This document shows, one piece after another, positions 1 to 5,954 of a stretch of DNA of 17,733 nucleotides. Made by a program: the position numbers and the translations under genes. Each line of letters starts with the position of its first letter. Within the stretch, counting starts at the first letter, position 1. The notes under the pieces are model-generated. The model was not told the DNA's origin and did no database searches. It worked only from the letters and a program-made list of their open reading frames with translations. This stretch comes from an uncultured Eubacteriales bacterium (GTDB lineage: Bacteria; Bacillota_A; Clostridia; Christensenellales; Aristaeellaceae). Where the stretch lies: positions 1 to 17,733 of the forward strand of contig CADCQZ010000330.1 in assembly GCA_902803675.1 (NCBI GenBank), written 5' to 3'.

Positions 1-811
1 CGTCCACGGTCACGTAAGCCTGAGCGTCCCCGGCGAGCACATAGCCGTCGACATTGGGAGCGTCGATGGTCGTGGTGGTGTTGAGCTCACAGGTCTGATA
101 GTCGGCCTGCCGGATCTCGGATCCGGCGTTCATGTCGATATACCGCACCGTCACTACGGGAGCCTGGACGGCGGAGTAATAGAAGATGACCTCGCCGGTG
201 CTGGCGTTGCCCATCCCGTCCACGGTCACGTAAGCCTGAGCGTCCCCGGCGAGCACATAGCCGTCGACATTGGGAGCGTCGATGGTCGTGGTGGTGTTGA
301 GGTCACAGGTCTGGTAGTCGGCCTGCCGGATCTCGGCTCCGGTGTTCATGTCGATATACCGCACCGTGACAACAGGCGTCTGGACAGCGGAATAATAGAA
401 GATGACTTCGCCGGTGCTGGCGTTGCCCATCCCGTCAACGGTCACGTAAGCCTGAGCGTCTCCGGCGAGCACGTAGCCGTCGACATTGGGAGCGTTAATG
501 GTCGTGGTGGTGTTGAGCTCACAGGTCTGATAGTCGGCCTGCCGGATCTCAGCTCCGGTGTTCATATCGATATACCGCACGTTGATCACCGGAGCAGTCG
601 CGGCGGGCATATAGTAGAAATCAACGCCGTACCTGTCCGGATTTCCGTTTGGATCGACTGAAACATATTGGATGCCGTCGCTTTGCAGCACATAACCCGG
701 GATCTCGGGAGCTGTGACTGTGGTGACTTCATTCCCGGGGCATTCGATCAGTTCGGAACTGATCTCGCTGCCCGACACACTGTCCAGGTATCTGACAGTG
801 ACCGTAGCGCT
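1..811 (-). repeat. 216-bp tandem DNA repeats encoding the MucBP-like units
   Basis: The same sequence recurs at 1, 217 and 433, a period of exactly 216 bp or 72 codons. By eye the copies 1-216 and 217-432 differ at only about a dozen positions. On the coding strand the units are 811-596 (diverged copy), 595-380, 379-164 and 163 to the edge. Some variant bases are shared by the outer copies but not the middle one, for example gagctcac versus gaggtcac, which suggests exchange between units. The number of copies beyond the left edge is unknown. Confidence 0.93.
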
Positions 812-1240
812 GAGCACGGAAGGCTGGGAAGGATATTCCGCCGAAGTGGAAAGATACAGGCGGATCGTATTGGTTTGAATCATGTTTTGATCAAAGCAAT
901 AGATCTCTGTGTAATTCGCGGTACTGATATCTGATCCGGCATCGATATAATTGTAGAGTTCGGTCCCGTTGCCGGGCATGAAGGAGGCATACTGTCCACT
1001 GGTGTCTTCAATGAACAGCGTCAGCATCCTTCCCTGCGCGATCTCAGGGACCATCAGCCAGTAGGCATTCTCGTATCCGGCGTAAGATACCGGTGAAGCA
1101 TACTCCGTATAAAGGAAACCATCGTCATCGATCCAGTTTACTCCGACGCTGATCCCCGCCGGCGCATATTCCGACAATGCGCCGGGCAAAGAGAACAGGA
1201 TCATTATGACAGCGAGGATTCCGACAACCTTTTTGATCAT
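1..1240 (-). CDS. Secreted MucBP-like tandem-repeat protein, N-terminal part (runs off left edge)
   Basis: The reading frame opens with ATG at 1240-1238 behind a GAGGTGG ribosome binding site and stays open to the window edge, giving 413 residues with no stop. Residues 1-23 are a signal peptide: two lysines, a hydrophobic core, then PGALS before EY. Residues 24-143 form a unique domain I do not recognise. From residue 144 the protein is made of 72-residue units (144-215, 216-287, 288-359, and 360 onward cut by the edge). Each carries a V-x-V-R-Y-[IL]-D start, an AP-x-x-x-GY centre and an [IF]FYY end, the pattern of MucBP-type (mucin-binding, beta-grasp) repeats of Gram-positive surface proteins. 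The first unit is diverged and the others are almost identical. Every visible unit has one cysteine at the equivalent place. A surface or adhesion role is inferred from the family. The anchor, if any, lies outside the window. Confidence 0.85.
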   Translation of the reverse strand, partial: MIKKVVGILAVIMILFSLPGALSEYAPAGISVGVNWIDDDGFLYTEYASPVSYAGYENAYWLMVPEIAQGRMLTLFIEDTSGQYASFMPGNGTELYNYIDAGSDISTANYTEIYCFDQNMIQTNTIRLYLSTSAEYPSQPSVLSATVTVRYLDSVSGSEISSELIECPGNEVTTVTAPEIPGYVLQSDGIQYVSVDPNGNPDRYGVDFYYMPAATAPVINVRYIDMNTGAEIRQADYQTCELNTTTTINAPNVDGYVLAGDAQAYVTVDGMGNASTGEVIFYYSAVQTPVVTVRYIDMNTGAEIRQADYQTCDLNTTTTIDAPNVDGYVLAGDAQAYVTVDGMGNASTGEVIFYYSAVQAPVVTVRYIDMNAGSEIRQADYQTCELNTTTTIDAPNVDGYVLAGDAQAYVTVD

Positions 1241-1280
1241 ATACTCCACCTCATTCCCAAACCAACTCCGGTTTGTTTCG

Positions 1281-1309
1281 ATTTTATTACAATTCCATTT
1301 TACTGTCAA
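1281..1309 (-). promoter_or_regulatory. Near-consensus sigma-A promoter for the MucBP-repeat gene
   Basis: On the minus strand a perfect TTGACA (plus-strand 1304-1309) is followed after 17 nt by TAAAAT (1281-1286). Transcription would start near 1274, giving a leader of about 35 nt. A 6-bp inverted repeat CAAACC/GGTTTG (1258-1275) lies right at the predicted start and could be an operator or a 5' mRNA hairpin. Confidence 0.8.
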
Positions 1310-1335
1310 GAAAGCCTCCTTTCCGGCGGCTTTTT
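1309..1335 (+). terminator. Possible weak terminator-like hairpin between divergent genes
   Basis: Positions 1309-1316 (AGAAAGCC) can pair with 1328-1335 (GGCTTTTT) around an 11-nt loop. The stem is 8 bp with one G-T pair, and the T-run lies in the 3' arm. It sits upstream of the Nudix gene and touches the -35 box of the opposite promoter. It could stop plus-strand transcripts reaching the Nudix gene, or be chance. Confidence 0.25.
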
Positions 1336-1405
1336 GACGAGCACGAAGCAGGAATCACTGATATAACGAAGAATAAATATATTTTATTGCAAGGAGGAAC
1401 AAAAA

Positions 1406-1975
1406 ATGCAGGATGACAATCAACTGATCGAAACAGTGATCTCAAAGAAAAGCATGTTCAACGGGGCATTGATCGATGTGGAGCATTGGACGGTCCGTCT
1501 CCCCGACGGCAGCACGGCCCTGAGAGAAGCCGTTCTTCACTGCGGTGCCGTCGCGGTCGTGCCTTTGGATGAAAACGGAAATGTAACGATGGTGCGTCAG
1601 CATCGTGTCGTGATGGACAGCGTCACATGGGAGATCCCCGCGGGCAAGCTCGATTCACCCGACGAAGATCCCCTGTCGGCCGCCAAAAGGGAATTGGCGG
1701 AAGAGACCGGCCTGACCGCGAGCGACTGGAGAAAGCTGACTGATATATATACCACTCCCGGGTTCTGCAATGAGAAGATCTCCCTTTATCTTGCCAAGGG
1801 TCTGGAGCGTCACCCCGCTCATCCGGATCCCGGTGAGTTCGTGTCGACCGGTGTTTTCCCGTTAGGCGCGCTCGTGGCCCGCTGCCTGAACGGAACACTG
1901 CATGACAGCAAAACGCAGATCGGCCTCCTGGCGACCTACATACTCGAAACAGATCATGATTCAGAAACTAACTGA
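1406..1975 (+). CDS. Nudix hydrolase, ADP-ribose pyrophosphatase type
   Basis: The 189-residue product starts at ATG 1406, 6 nt after AAGGAGGAAC. The Nudix box runs from G80 to L103, with E87 and then seven residues before R95-E96-L-x-E99-E100-x-G102-L, the metal-binding core. A proline at 118 (TTPGF), 15 residues past the box, is the position that marks ADP-ribose pyrophosphatases among Nudix enzymes. The N-terminal half has the beta-rich layout of the family (RLPDG near 31-35). The likely reaction is hydrolysis of ADP-ribose to AMP and ribose 5-phosphate in the cytoplasm. The segment between G80 and E87 holds six residues where the canonical box has five. It heads a plus-strand cluster and its end overlaps the next gene by 20 nt. 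Confidence 0.9.
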   Translation: MQDDNQLIETVISKKSMFNGALIDVEHWTVRLPDGSTALREAVLHCGAVAVVPLDENGNVTMVRQHRVVMDSVTWEIPAGKLDSPDEDPLSAAKRELAEETGLTASDWRKLTDIYTTPGFCNEKISLYLAKGLERHPAHPDPGEFVSTGVFPLGALVARCLNGTLHDSKTQIGLLATYILETDHDSETN

Positions 1976-2525
1976 TCCTTTCCTTTTATACCCGCCTATT
2001 CTGGATACGGAAAGACTGATCCTCAGGCCCATCCAGCTCAAAGACGCCGGGGATCTGTTCTCTTTTGCCCGGAATGAGGCAGTCAGCAGGTATGTTCTCT
2101 GGTCACCTCATCAGAGCATCGGTGAGTCAAGACGCTTTATCCGCATATGCCGCCGTCAATACAGGAACGGGCTGCCGGGCATTTTCGCCATTGAGCATAA
2201 AAAAGACCGCCGAATGATCGGCACGATCGGATACGTGGGTTTTTCGCCGGAACATCGATGCGCCGAGATCGGTTACAGCCTTGATCCCGCGTACTGGAAC
2301 AAGGGGATCATGACGGAAGCGCTCAAGCGTCTGATCCGCTACTCTTTCGATGAACTGCATCTCCACCGTTTGGAAGCCTGCCACGATGTCAACAACCCCG
2401 CTTCAGGCCGCGTGATGGAAAAATGCGGCATGCATCTTGAAGGAATCCTCCGGGATAAGTATAATAACAAAGGCGTTTACTGCACGGTACGCCTGTTTTC
2501 GATCGTTAACGACAAACGATCATAA
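1956..2525 (+). CDS. GNAT-family N-acetyltransferase, RimJ/RimL-like
   Basis: I chose the ATG at 1956 because the product then begins in the usual way for RimJ/RimL-type acetyltransferases, with ERLILRPIQLKDA at about residues 19-31. An in-frame ATG at 1902 would add 18 residues unlike the family. The 189-residue protein has the acetyl-CoA-binding signature YWNKGIMTEAL (canonical form YWGKGYATEAL), then HRLEACHDVNNPAS and VMEKCGMHLEG, the standard C-terminal landmarks. It transfers an acetyl group from acetyl-CoA to an amine; the substrate could be a protein N-terminus, an antibiotic or a small amine, and cannot be told from sequence. It overlaps the Nudix gene by 20 nt and lacks a clear ribosome binding site, so translational coupling is likely. 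Confidence 0.88.
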   Translation: MIQKLTDPFLLYPPILDTERLILRPIQLKDAGDLFSFARNEAVSRYVLWSPHQSIGESRRFIRICRRQYRNGLPGIFAIEHKKDRRMIGTIGYVGFSPEHRCAEIGYSLDPAYWNKGIMTEALKRLIRYSFDELHLHRLEACHDVNNPASGRVMEKCGMHLEGILRDKYNNKGVYCTVRLFSIVNDKRS

Positions 2526-2552
2526 ACGATATTCAATAAGAGGAGGATCGTC

Positions 2553-2801
2553 GTGTTCCATTATGTGACCAGAGGGACCTGTTCCACAGGCATCGATCTT
2601 GAGATCGAAAACGGTATCATCACCAGCTGCAGGATCATCAACGGCTGCAAAGGCAACACTCAGGGGCTGAGCAAAATGGTCATCGGCCGTAAAGCGGATG
2701 AAGTGAAAGCTCTCTTGAGCGGTATCCTTTGCCGCAACGGTACATCCTGCCCCGATCAGCTGGCCAAAGCGATCGAAGCGTGTCAGAACGCCGCGGTCTG
2801 A
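2553..2801 (+). CDS. TSCPD-domain protein (TIGR03905-type), function unknown
   Basis: The 82-residue protein begins at GTG 2553, 6 nt after AGGAGG at 2541-2546. It carries the family landmarks in order: Y-V-T-R-G-T-C near the start, NGCKGNTQGLSKM at about 30-42, and C-R-N-G-T-SCPDQLAKAIE at 60-74, which includes the TSCPD motif itself. Six cysteines (10, 26, 32, 60, 66, 77) suggest metal binding. TSCPD domains also occur at the C-terminus of B12-dependent ribonucleotide reductases; the free-standing form is widespread in Clostridia and has no established role that I know of. It lies 27 nt after the GNAT gene, probably in the same transcript. Confidence 0.9.
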   Translation: MFHYVTRGTCSTGIDLEIENGIITSCRIINGCKGNTQGLSKMVIGRKADEVKALLSGILCRNGTSCPDQLAKAIEACQNAAV

Positions 2802-2834
2802 GACAGTATCTGACCAAACTAAAAGGAGTATAAT

Positions 2835-2951
2835 ATGACGAACAAAAAGAAGAGCGATAAGAAATTCTGGATCCGGCTGGTGTGCCTCATCATGGCGTTC
2901 ATGCTCGTATCCGGCCTGTTATACGCGCTGGTGGAAGGCGCTTTGGGCTGA
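2835..2951 (+). CDS. 38-residue single-pass membrane microprotein (DUF4044-like)
   Basis: A short frame begins at ATG 2835, 7 nt after AAAGGAG. The product has a lysine-rich head (MTNKKKSDKKFWIR), one hydrophobic segment of about 18 residues (LVCLIMAFMLVSGLLYAL) and a short tail VEGALG. A cationic head followed by one membrane helix fits an N-in inner-membrane peptide, and the pattern resembles the small DUF4044 proteins of Firmicutes. Family assignment is by pattern only. It lies between the TSCPD gene (33 nt) and the SPFH gene (102 nt). The strong ribosome binding site and sensible composition make it more likely real than chance. Confidence 0.65.
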   Translation: MTNKKKSDKKFWIRLVCLIMAFMLVSGLLYALVEGALG

Positions 2952-3053
2952 GACCTGTGACATTTCAGACGCCCCGATGTATTTTTCATCGGCCAGGCAA
3001 TGCATCAAAACCGAATATGTGATATTCTGCCTCGTGTGAGGAGGTAATGAACC

Positions 3054-3950
3054 ATGAAGAATTCCCTGTTTTCAGTCCGCAACCTGATCATTCTCGGGAT
3101 CATCGTGGCCGCATTGATCATCGTATTCTCTTTCTGCACCACGCAGGTCCCCACCGGCTACACGGGTATCGTCACTACTTTCGGCAAGGTGGAAGCTACG
3201 ACTCTTGAGGCCGGTTTCCACTTCAAGAGCCCGATCCAGAAGATCATCCTGATGGATAACCGTGAGCAGAAAACCAGTTTTAAGACCGAAGCTTTCTCTT
3301 CCGATATCCAGCAGGTGGACATCACCGGGTCCATCAACTATGCCATCAACAAGACCACAGCGATGAATCTGTACCGTGAAGTAGGCACGGATTATTTTGA
3401 CAAGCTGGTCTACCCCAGGATGCTTGAGAACACGAAATCTGTTTTCTCAAAATACTCCGCGGAAAACCTGGTGGCTTTCCGGGAGGAGCTGAGCATCCAG
3501 ATCCGTGACAGCCTGAGCAAGGAACTGGGCACTTACGGGATCAACGTGATCAATATCTCCATCGAGAATATCGATTTCACCGATTCCTTCACGGACGCTG
3601 TCGAAGCCAAGCAGGTCGCCGCGCAGAAGAAACTGCAGGCTGAGATCGAGCAGCAGCAGAAGACGATGGAGACCCAGCAGCAGGCTGAACGTCAGCGCAT
3701 CCAGGCTGAGGCGGAAGCCAATGTGGCGAAGATCAACGCCGACGCCAAGGCGTATGCTGTCAAGGTCCAGGCTGAGGCGGAAGCCGCCGCGAACCAGCTG
3801 ATCTCCGCTTCCCTGACGGACAAGCTCATCGAGCTGACCCAGATCAAGCAGTGGAACGGTATCCTGCCCCGGTTCGTTGCCGGTGACAGCGCCGTGGCCC
3901 TTCCCATCCTCGGAGGCGGCCTGACAGACACAGCCGACGATATCGAGTAA
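3054..3950 (+). CDS. SPFH/prohibitin-family membrane protein (HflC-like)
   Basis: The 298-residue product starts at ATG 3054, 8 nt after GAGGAGGT. Residues 9-27 form a membrane anchor. Residues 30-190 form the SPFH/band 7 domain, with VPTGYTGIVTTFGKV at its start, EAGFHFKSP, and the later INVINISIENIDFTDSFTDA segment. Residues 187-255 form a long Gln/Glu/Ala-rich coiled coil, followed by LPRFVAGDSAVALPILGGG. Part of the coiled coil is a 22-residue duplication, visible as a repeated stretch at 3701 and 3767. Such proteins assemble into ring-like membrane scaffolds and often regulate FtsH-type proteases or lipid domains; the partner here is not visible. A strong terminator follows at once, so this ends the transcription unit that began with the Nudix gene or starts after it. 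Confidence 0.9.
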   Translation: MKNSLFSVRNLIILGIIVAALIIVFSFCTTQVPTGYTGIVTTFGKVEATTLEAGFHFKSPIQKIILMDNREQKTSFKTEAFSSDIQQVDITGSINYAINKTTAMNLYREVGTDYFDKLVYPRMLENTKSVFSKYSAENLVAFREELSIQIRDSLSKELGTYGINVINISIENIDFTDSFTDAVEAKQVAAQKKLQAEIEQQQKTMETQQQAERQRIQAEAEANVAKINADAKAYAVKVQAEAEAAANQLISASLTDKLIELTQIKQWNGILPRFVAGDSAVALPILGGGLTDTADDIE

Positions 3951-3965
3951 AAACCGATGAACATC

Positions 3966-3999
3966 GGGCCCGGGTCGTAAAGATCCGGGCCCCTTTTTT
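3966..3999 (+). terminator. Strong intrinsic terminator after the SPFH gene
   Basis: GGGCCCGGGTC (3966-3976) pairs with 3982-3992 (11 bp with one G-T pair) around the loop GTAAA, followed by C and six T. It lies 15 nt after the SPFH stop codon. Confidence 0.95.
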
Positions 4000-4073
4000 C
4001 TACATTTCCCGATCCGAAGAAAAAGTTTGATCGATCGGTAAAAAGCGTGCGCACGAAACTTCATTTTCTTTTT

Positions 4074-4113
4074 TCTGTATTCTTATATCTGTATTCTTAT
4101 ATCTGTATTCTTA
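4074..4113. repeat. 14-bp tandem repeat, nearly three copies
   Basis: The unit TCTGTATTCTTATA occurs at 4074-4087 and 4088-4101, then 12 of its 14 bases at 4102-4113. A degenerate continuation (TTATCTGTTTCTTA) follows. The copies are identical, which suggests recent slippage and likely length variation between strains. Confidence 0.9.
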
Positions 4114-4138
4114 TTATCTGTTTCTTAATTCTTATTGT

Positions 4139-4150
4139 AAGCAATTGCTT
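4139..4150. repeat. Perfect 12-bp palindrome
   Basis: AAGCAATTGCTT reads the same on both strands. It lies between the tandem repeat and the tRNA promoter, about 175 bp from the latter. It could be a protein-binding site, but nothing identifies the protein. Confidence 0.5.
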
Positions 4151-4166
4151 TATTTGCTTAACAATG

Positions 4167-4205
4167 ACTGGTATCGATCGCTCATGCGTATTACCGATGA
4201 CCAGT
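4167..4205. repeat. Bulged inverted repeat in the intergenic stretch
   Basis: ACTGGTATCG (4167-4176) pairs with CGATGACCAGT (4195-4205), 10 bp with a single bulged G, around an 18-nt loop. No T-run follows, so it is not a standard terminator. It could be part of a small RNA or an operator. Confidence 0.4.
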
Positions 4206-4324
4206 TACTGTGTGAACGAAGCGGATCCTCATGTAAGATATCTTCCGGTCAAATGCCTTGCGCCTAACGTTTTCTTTCACTTCATCACCAATAATTTCCA
4301 TTCATTTGTTTGATAAAAAAGTCC

Positions 4325-4353
4325 TTGACAACGCGGATCAAAGGTGATAAAAT
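4325..4353 (+). promoter_or_regulatory. Consensus promoter for tRNA-Thr
   Basis: TTGACA (4325-4330) and TAAAAT (4348-4353) are separated by 17 nt. Transcription would start about 10 nt before the tRNA gene, which begins at 4371, a very short leader as usual for a stable RNA. Confidence 0.88.
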
Positions 4354-4370
4354 GCCTTTCGTTGTCGGGT

Positions 4371-4446
<76 letters not shown>

Positions 4447-4450
4447 GAGG

Positions 4451-4476
4451 CCTGCCGGATACGGCAGGTCTTTTTT
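4451..4476 (+). terminator. Intrinsic terminator of tRNA-Thr
   Basis: CCTGCCG (4451-4457) and CGGCAGG (4462-4468) form a perfect 7-bp stem with loop GATA, followed by TC and six T. It begins 4 nt after the CCA end. Confidence 0.95.
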
Positions 4477-4556
4477 CATGTTTTCATGCGGCTCCTCTCA
4501 CGATCTTAGCTCGATCCGAAACAAGTTCTCCCCCTGTCATGAACACCTTCCGTTCC

Positions 4557-4585
4557 TTGACAAGCGATCGTAACGCCGTTATAAT
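4557..4585 (+). promoter_or_regulatory. Perfect consensus sigma-A promoter for hisS-aspS
   Basis: TTGACA (4557-4562), a 17-nt spacer and TATAAT (4580-4585) match the consensus at every base. Transcription would start near 4592, giving a leader of roughly 83 nt. That is too short for a standard T-box, and no T-box core is visible. The only structure I see is a 5-bp hairpin, CACAT/ATGTG (4641-4654), just before the ribosome binding site. Confidence 0.9.
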
Positions 4586-4674
4586 TTCTTGTTGACGCAG
4601 CCCCGCGGCAGCGTTCATTTTCTCGCGTAAAACCGCTCCTCACATCCATATGTGTAAAACAAGGAGGCTTCTCA

Positions 4675-5937
4675 TTGGCGATCCAGATACCGAAGGGCAC
4701 TAAGGATGTTCTGCCCGGCACTTCTTACGCCTGGCACTATGTCGAAAAGATCATGAGGGAAAAGGCCGAAGCCACAGGCTATCGGGAGATCCGTACGCCT
4801 GTTTTTGAGCACACGGAGCTCTTCCTGCGCGGTGTCGGTGATACGACCGACATCGTACAGAAAGAAATGTACACTTTCAATGACAAGGGCGGCAGGTCCA
4901 TCACGCTCAAGCCGGAAGGCACCGCGGGCGCTGTCCGCGCTTTTATCGAAGGAAGGCTTTTCGCCGATCCGCTCCCCTGCAAGATGTACTATCTCAACGC
5001 GCCCATCTTCCGGTATGAGAATCCTCAGGCCGGCCGGCTGCGCGAGCATCATCAGTTCGGCATGGAATGCTTCGGCGGCAGTGAGCCGACGGTGGAAGCG
5101 GAGCTCATCAGCACGCTTTTGTCCGTCCTTGATGAACTGGGTTTAAAGAACCTGGTCGTCCATATCAATTCCATCGGCTGCCCGGTATGCCGCGGGCGTT
5201 ATCAGCTGGCGCTAAAAGCGTATTTCGCCCAGTATATCGATGACATGTGTCCCACCTGCAAGGGCAGGTTCGATAAGAATCCGCTCCGCATCCTTGACTG
5301 CAAAGAGGAAAAATGCAGAAAGTATACCGCGTCTGCCCCCTGCATCCTTGATTATCTTTGCGAGGAATGCTCCGCACATTTCAAAACTCTTCAGGATCTT
5401 CTTTCCGCCGCTCATATCACGTACAAGGTGGATCCCAAGATCGTCAGAGGCCTCGACTACTATACCAAAACGGTGTTCGAGATCATCATGCAGAGCAATG
5501 CCGGCGGGCTTGCCCTTTGCGGCGGCGGAAGATACGACGGTCTTGTGGAACAGCTGGACGGGCCGGCGACGCCCGCTGCCGGATTTGGTATCGGCATCGA
5601 GAGGATCCTCATCGAGCTTGAACACCAGCACCTGCTTCCCGAGCCCCCGGCCGTTACGGATGTGTACGTAGCCAATATCGATAAAAAGGATCTGGGCGAC
5701 GCTTTCATCGTGACTCAGGGTTTGAGGGCTCAGGGATTCAAGGCGGACTGCAATCATGCCGGCAGGAGCCTGAAAGGCCAGTTCAAGTTCGCCGGCAGGA
5801 TCGCCAGGATCATCGTGATGGTCGGCGGTGATGAGTGGGCCCGCGGCAATGTGAAGGTCAAGAACCTTGAGACGCATGAAGAACGGGAGATCGCCGCGGA
5901 CGAACTGACGAATTATCTGAATGAACAAATAAAGTGA
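4675..5937 (+). CDS. hisS: Histidine--tRNA ligase
   Basis: The 420-residue product starts at TTG 4675, 7 nt after AAGGAGG; the start MAIQIPKGTKDVLPG is the typical HisRS N-terminus. Class II landmarks follow in order: motif 2 with RYENPQAGRLREHHQFGMEC, the histidine-specific LDYYTKTVFE and GGGRYDGLVEQL, motif 3 AAGFGIGIERI, and the C-terminal anticodon-binding domain (about 325-415). It charges tRNA-His with histidine using ATP in the cytoplasm. A cysteine-rich stretch (about 170-240) lies in the insertion domain and may bind zinc. In motif 2 the segment reads REHHQFG where REFHQFG is more usual. aspS follows after 17 nt and is probably co-transcribed. Confidence 0.97.
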   Translation: MAIQIPKGTKDVLPGTSYAWHYVEKIMREKAEATGYREIRTPVFEHTELFLRGVGDTTDIVQKEMYTFNDKGGRSITLKPEGTAGAVRAFIEGRLFADPLPCKMYYLNAPIFRYENPQAGRLREHHQFGMECFGGSEPTVEAELISTLLSVLDELGLKNLVVHINSIGCPVCRGRYQLALKAYFAQYIDDMCPTCKGRFDKNPLRILDCKEEKCRKYTASAPCILDYLCEECSAHFKTLQDLLSAAHITYKVDPKIVRGLDYYTKTVFEIIMQSNAGGLALCGGGRYDGLVEQLDGPATPAAGFGIGIERILIELEHQHLLPEPPAVTDVYVANIDKKDLGDAFIVTQGLRAQGFKADCNHAGRSLKGQFKFAGRIARIIVMVGGDEWARGNVKVKNLETHEEREIAADELTNYLNEQIK

Positions 5938-5954
5938 AGTGAGGATATAACACC

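Larger units (their letters stand above)
4000..4324. other. AT-rich gene-free intergenic stretch
   Basis: I see no credible gene between the SPFH terminator and the tRNA promoter. The only open frame, 4047-4313 plus, has no ribosome binding site and is largely translated low-complexity repeat. The stretch holds a 14-bp tandem repeat (4074-4113), a 12-bp palindrome (4139-4150), a 10-bp palindrome CGTGCGCACG (4046-4055) and an inverted repeat (4167-4205), each noted separately or in the findings. Confidence 0.7.

Noticed and set aside
668..934. Plus-strand open frame inside the MucBP-repeat gene
   Set aside because: It lies antisense to a continuous 413-codon frame with signal peptide, promoter and repeat structure, and has no recognisable features.
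1..1240. CRISPR-like array, because of regularly spaced repeats
   Set aside because: The 216-bp period is a multiple of three, the whole unit is repeated without unique spacers, and it is translated in frame as a protein repeat.
1334..1367. Possible Nudix promoter TTGACG with TATAAC
   Set aside because: The spacer is 22 nt, too long for sigma-A; no better pair was found, so the Nudix promoter stays unassigned.
2974..2992. Hairpin CCGATG/CATCGG between the microprotein and SPFH genes as a terminator
   Set aside because: The stem is only 6 bp and no T-run follows it; the T-rich part is in the loop.
4047..4313. 88-residue hydrophobic open frame in the AT-rich stretch
   Set aside because: It has no ribosome binding site and its hydrophobic part is translation of the 14-bp repeat and T-rich sequence.
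4592..4674. T-box riboswitch before hisS
   Set aside because: The leader is only about 83 nt and shows neither the T-box core nor an antiterminator/terminator pair.
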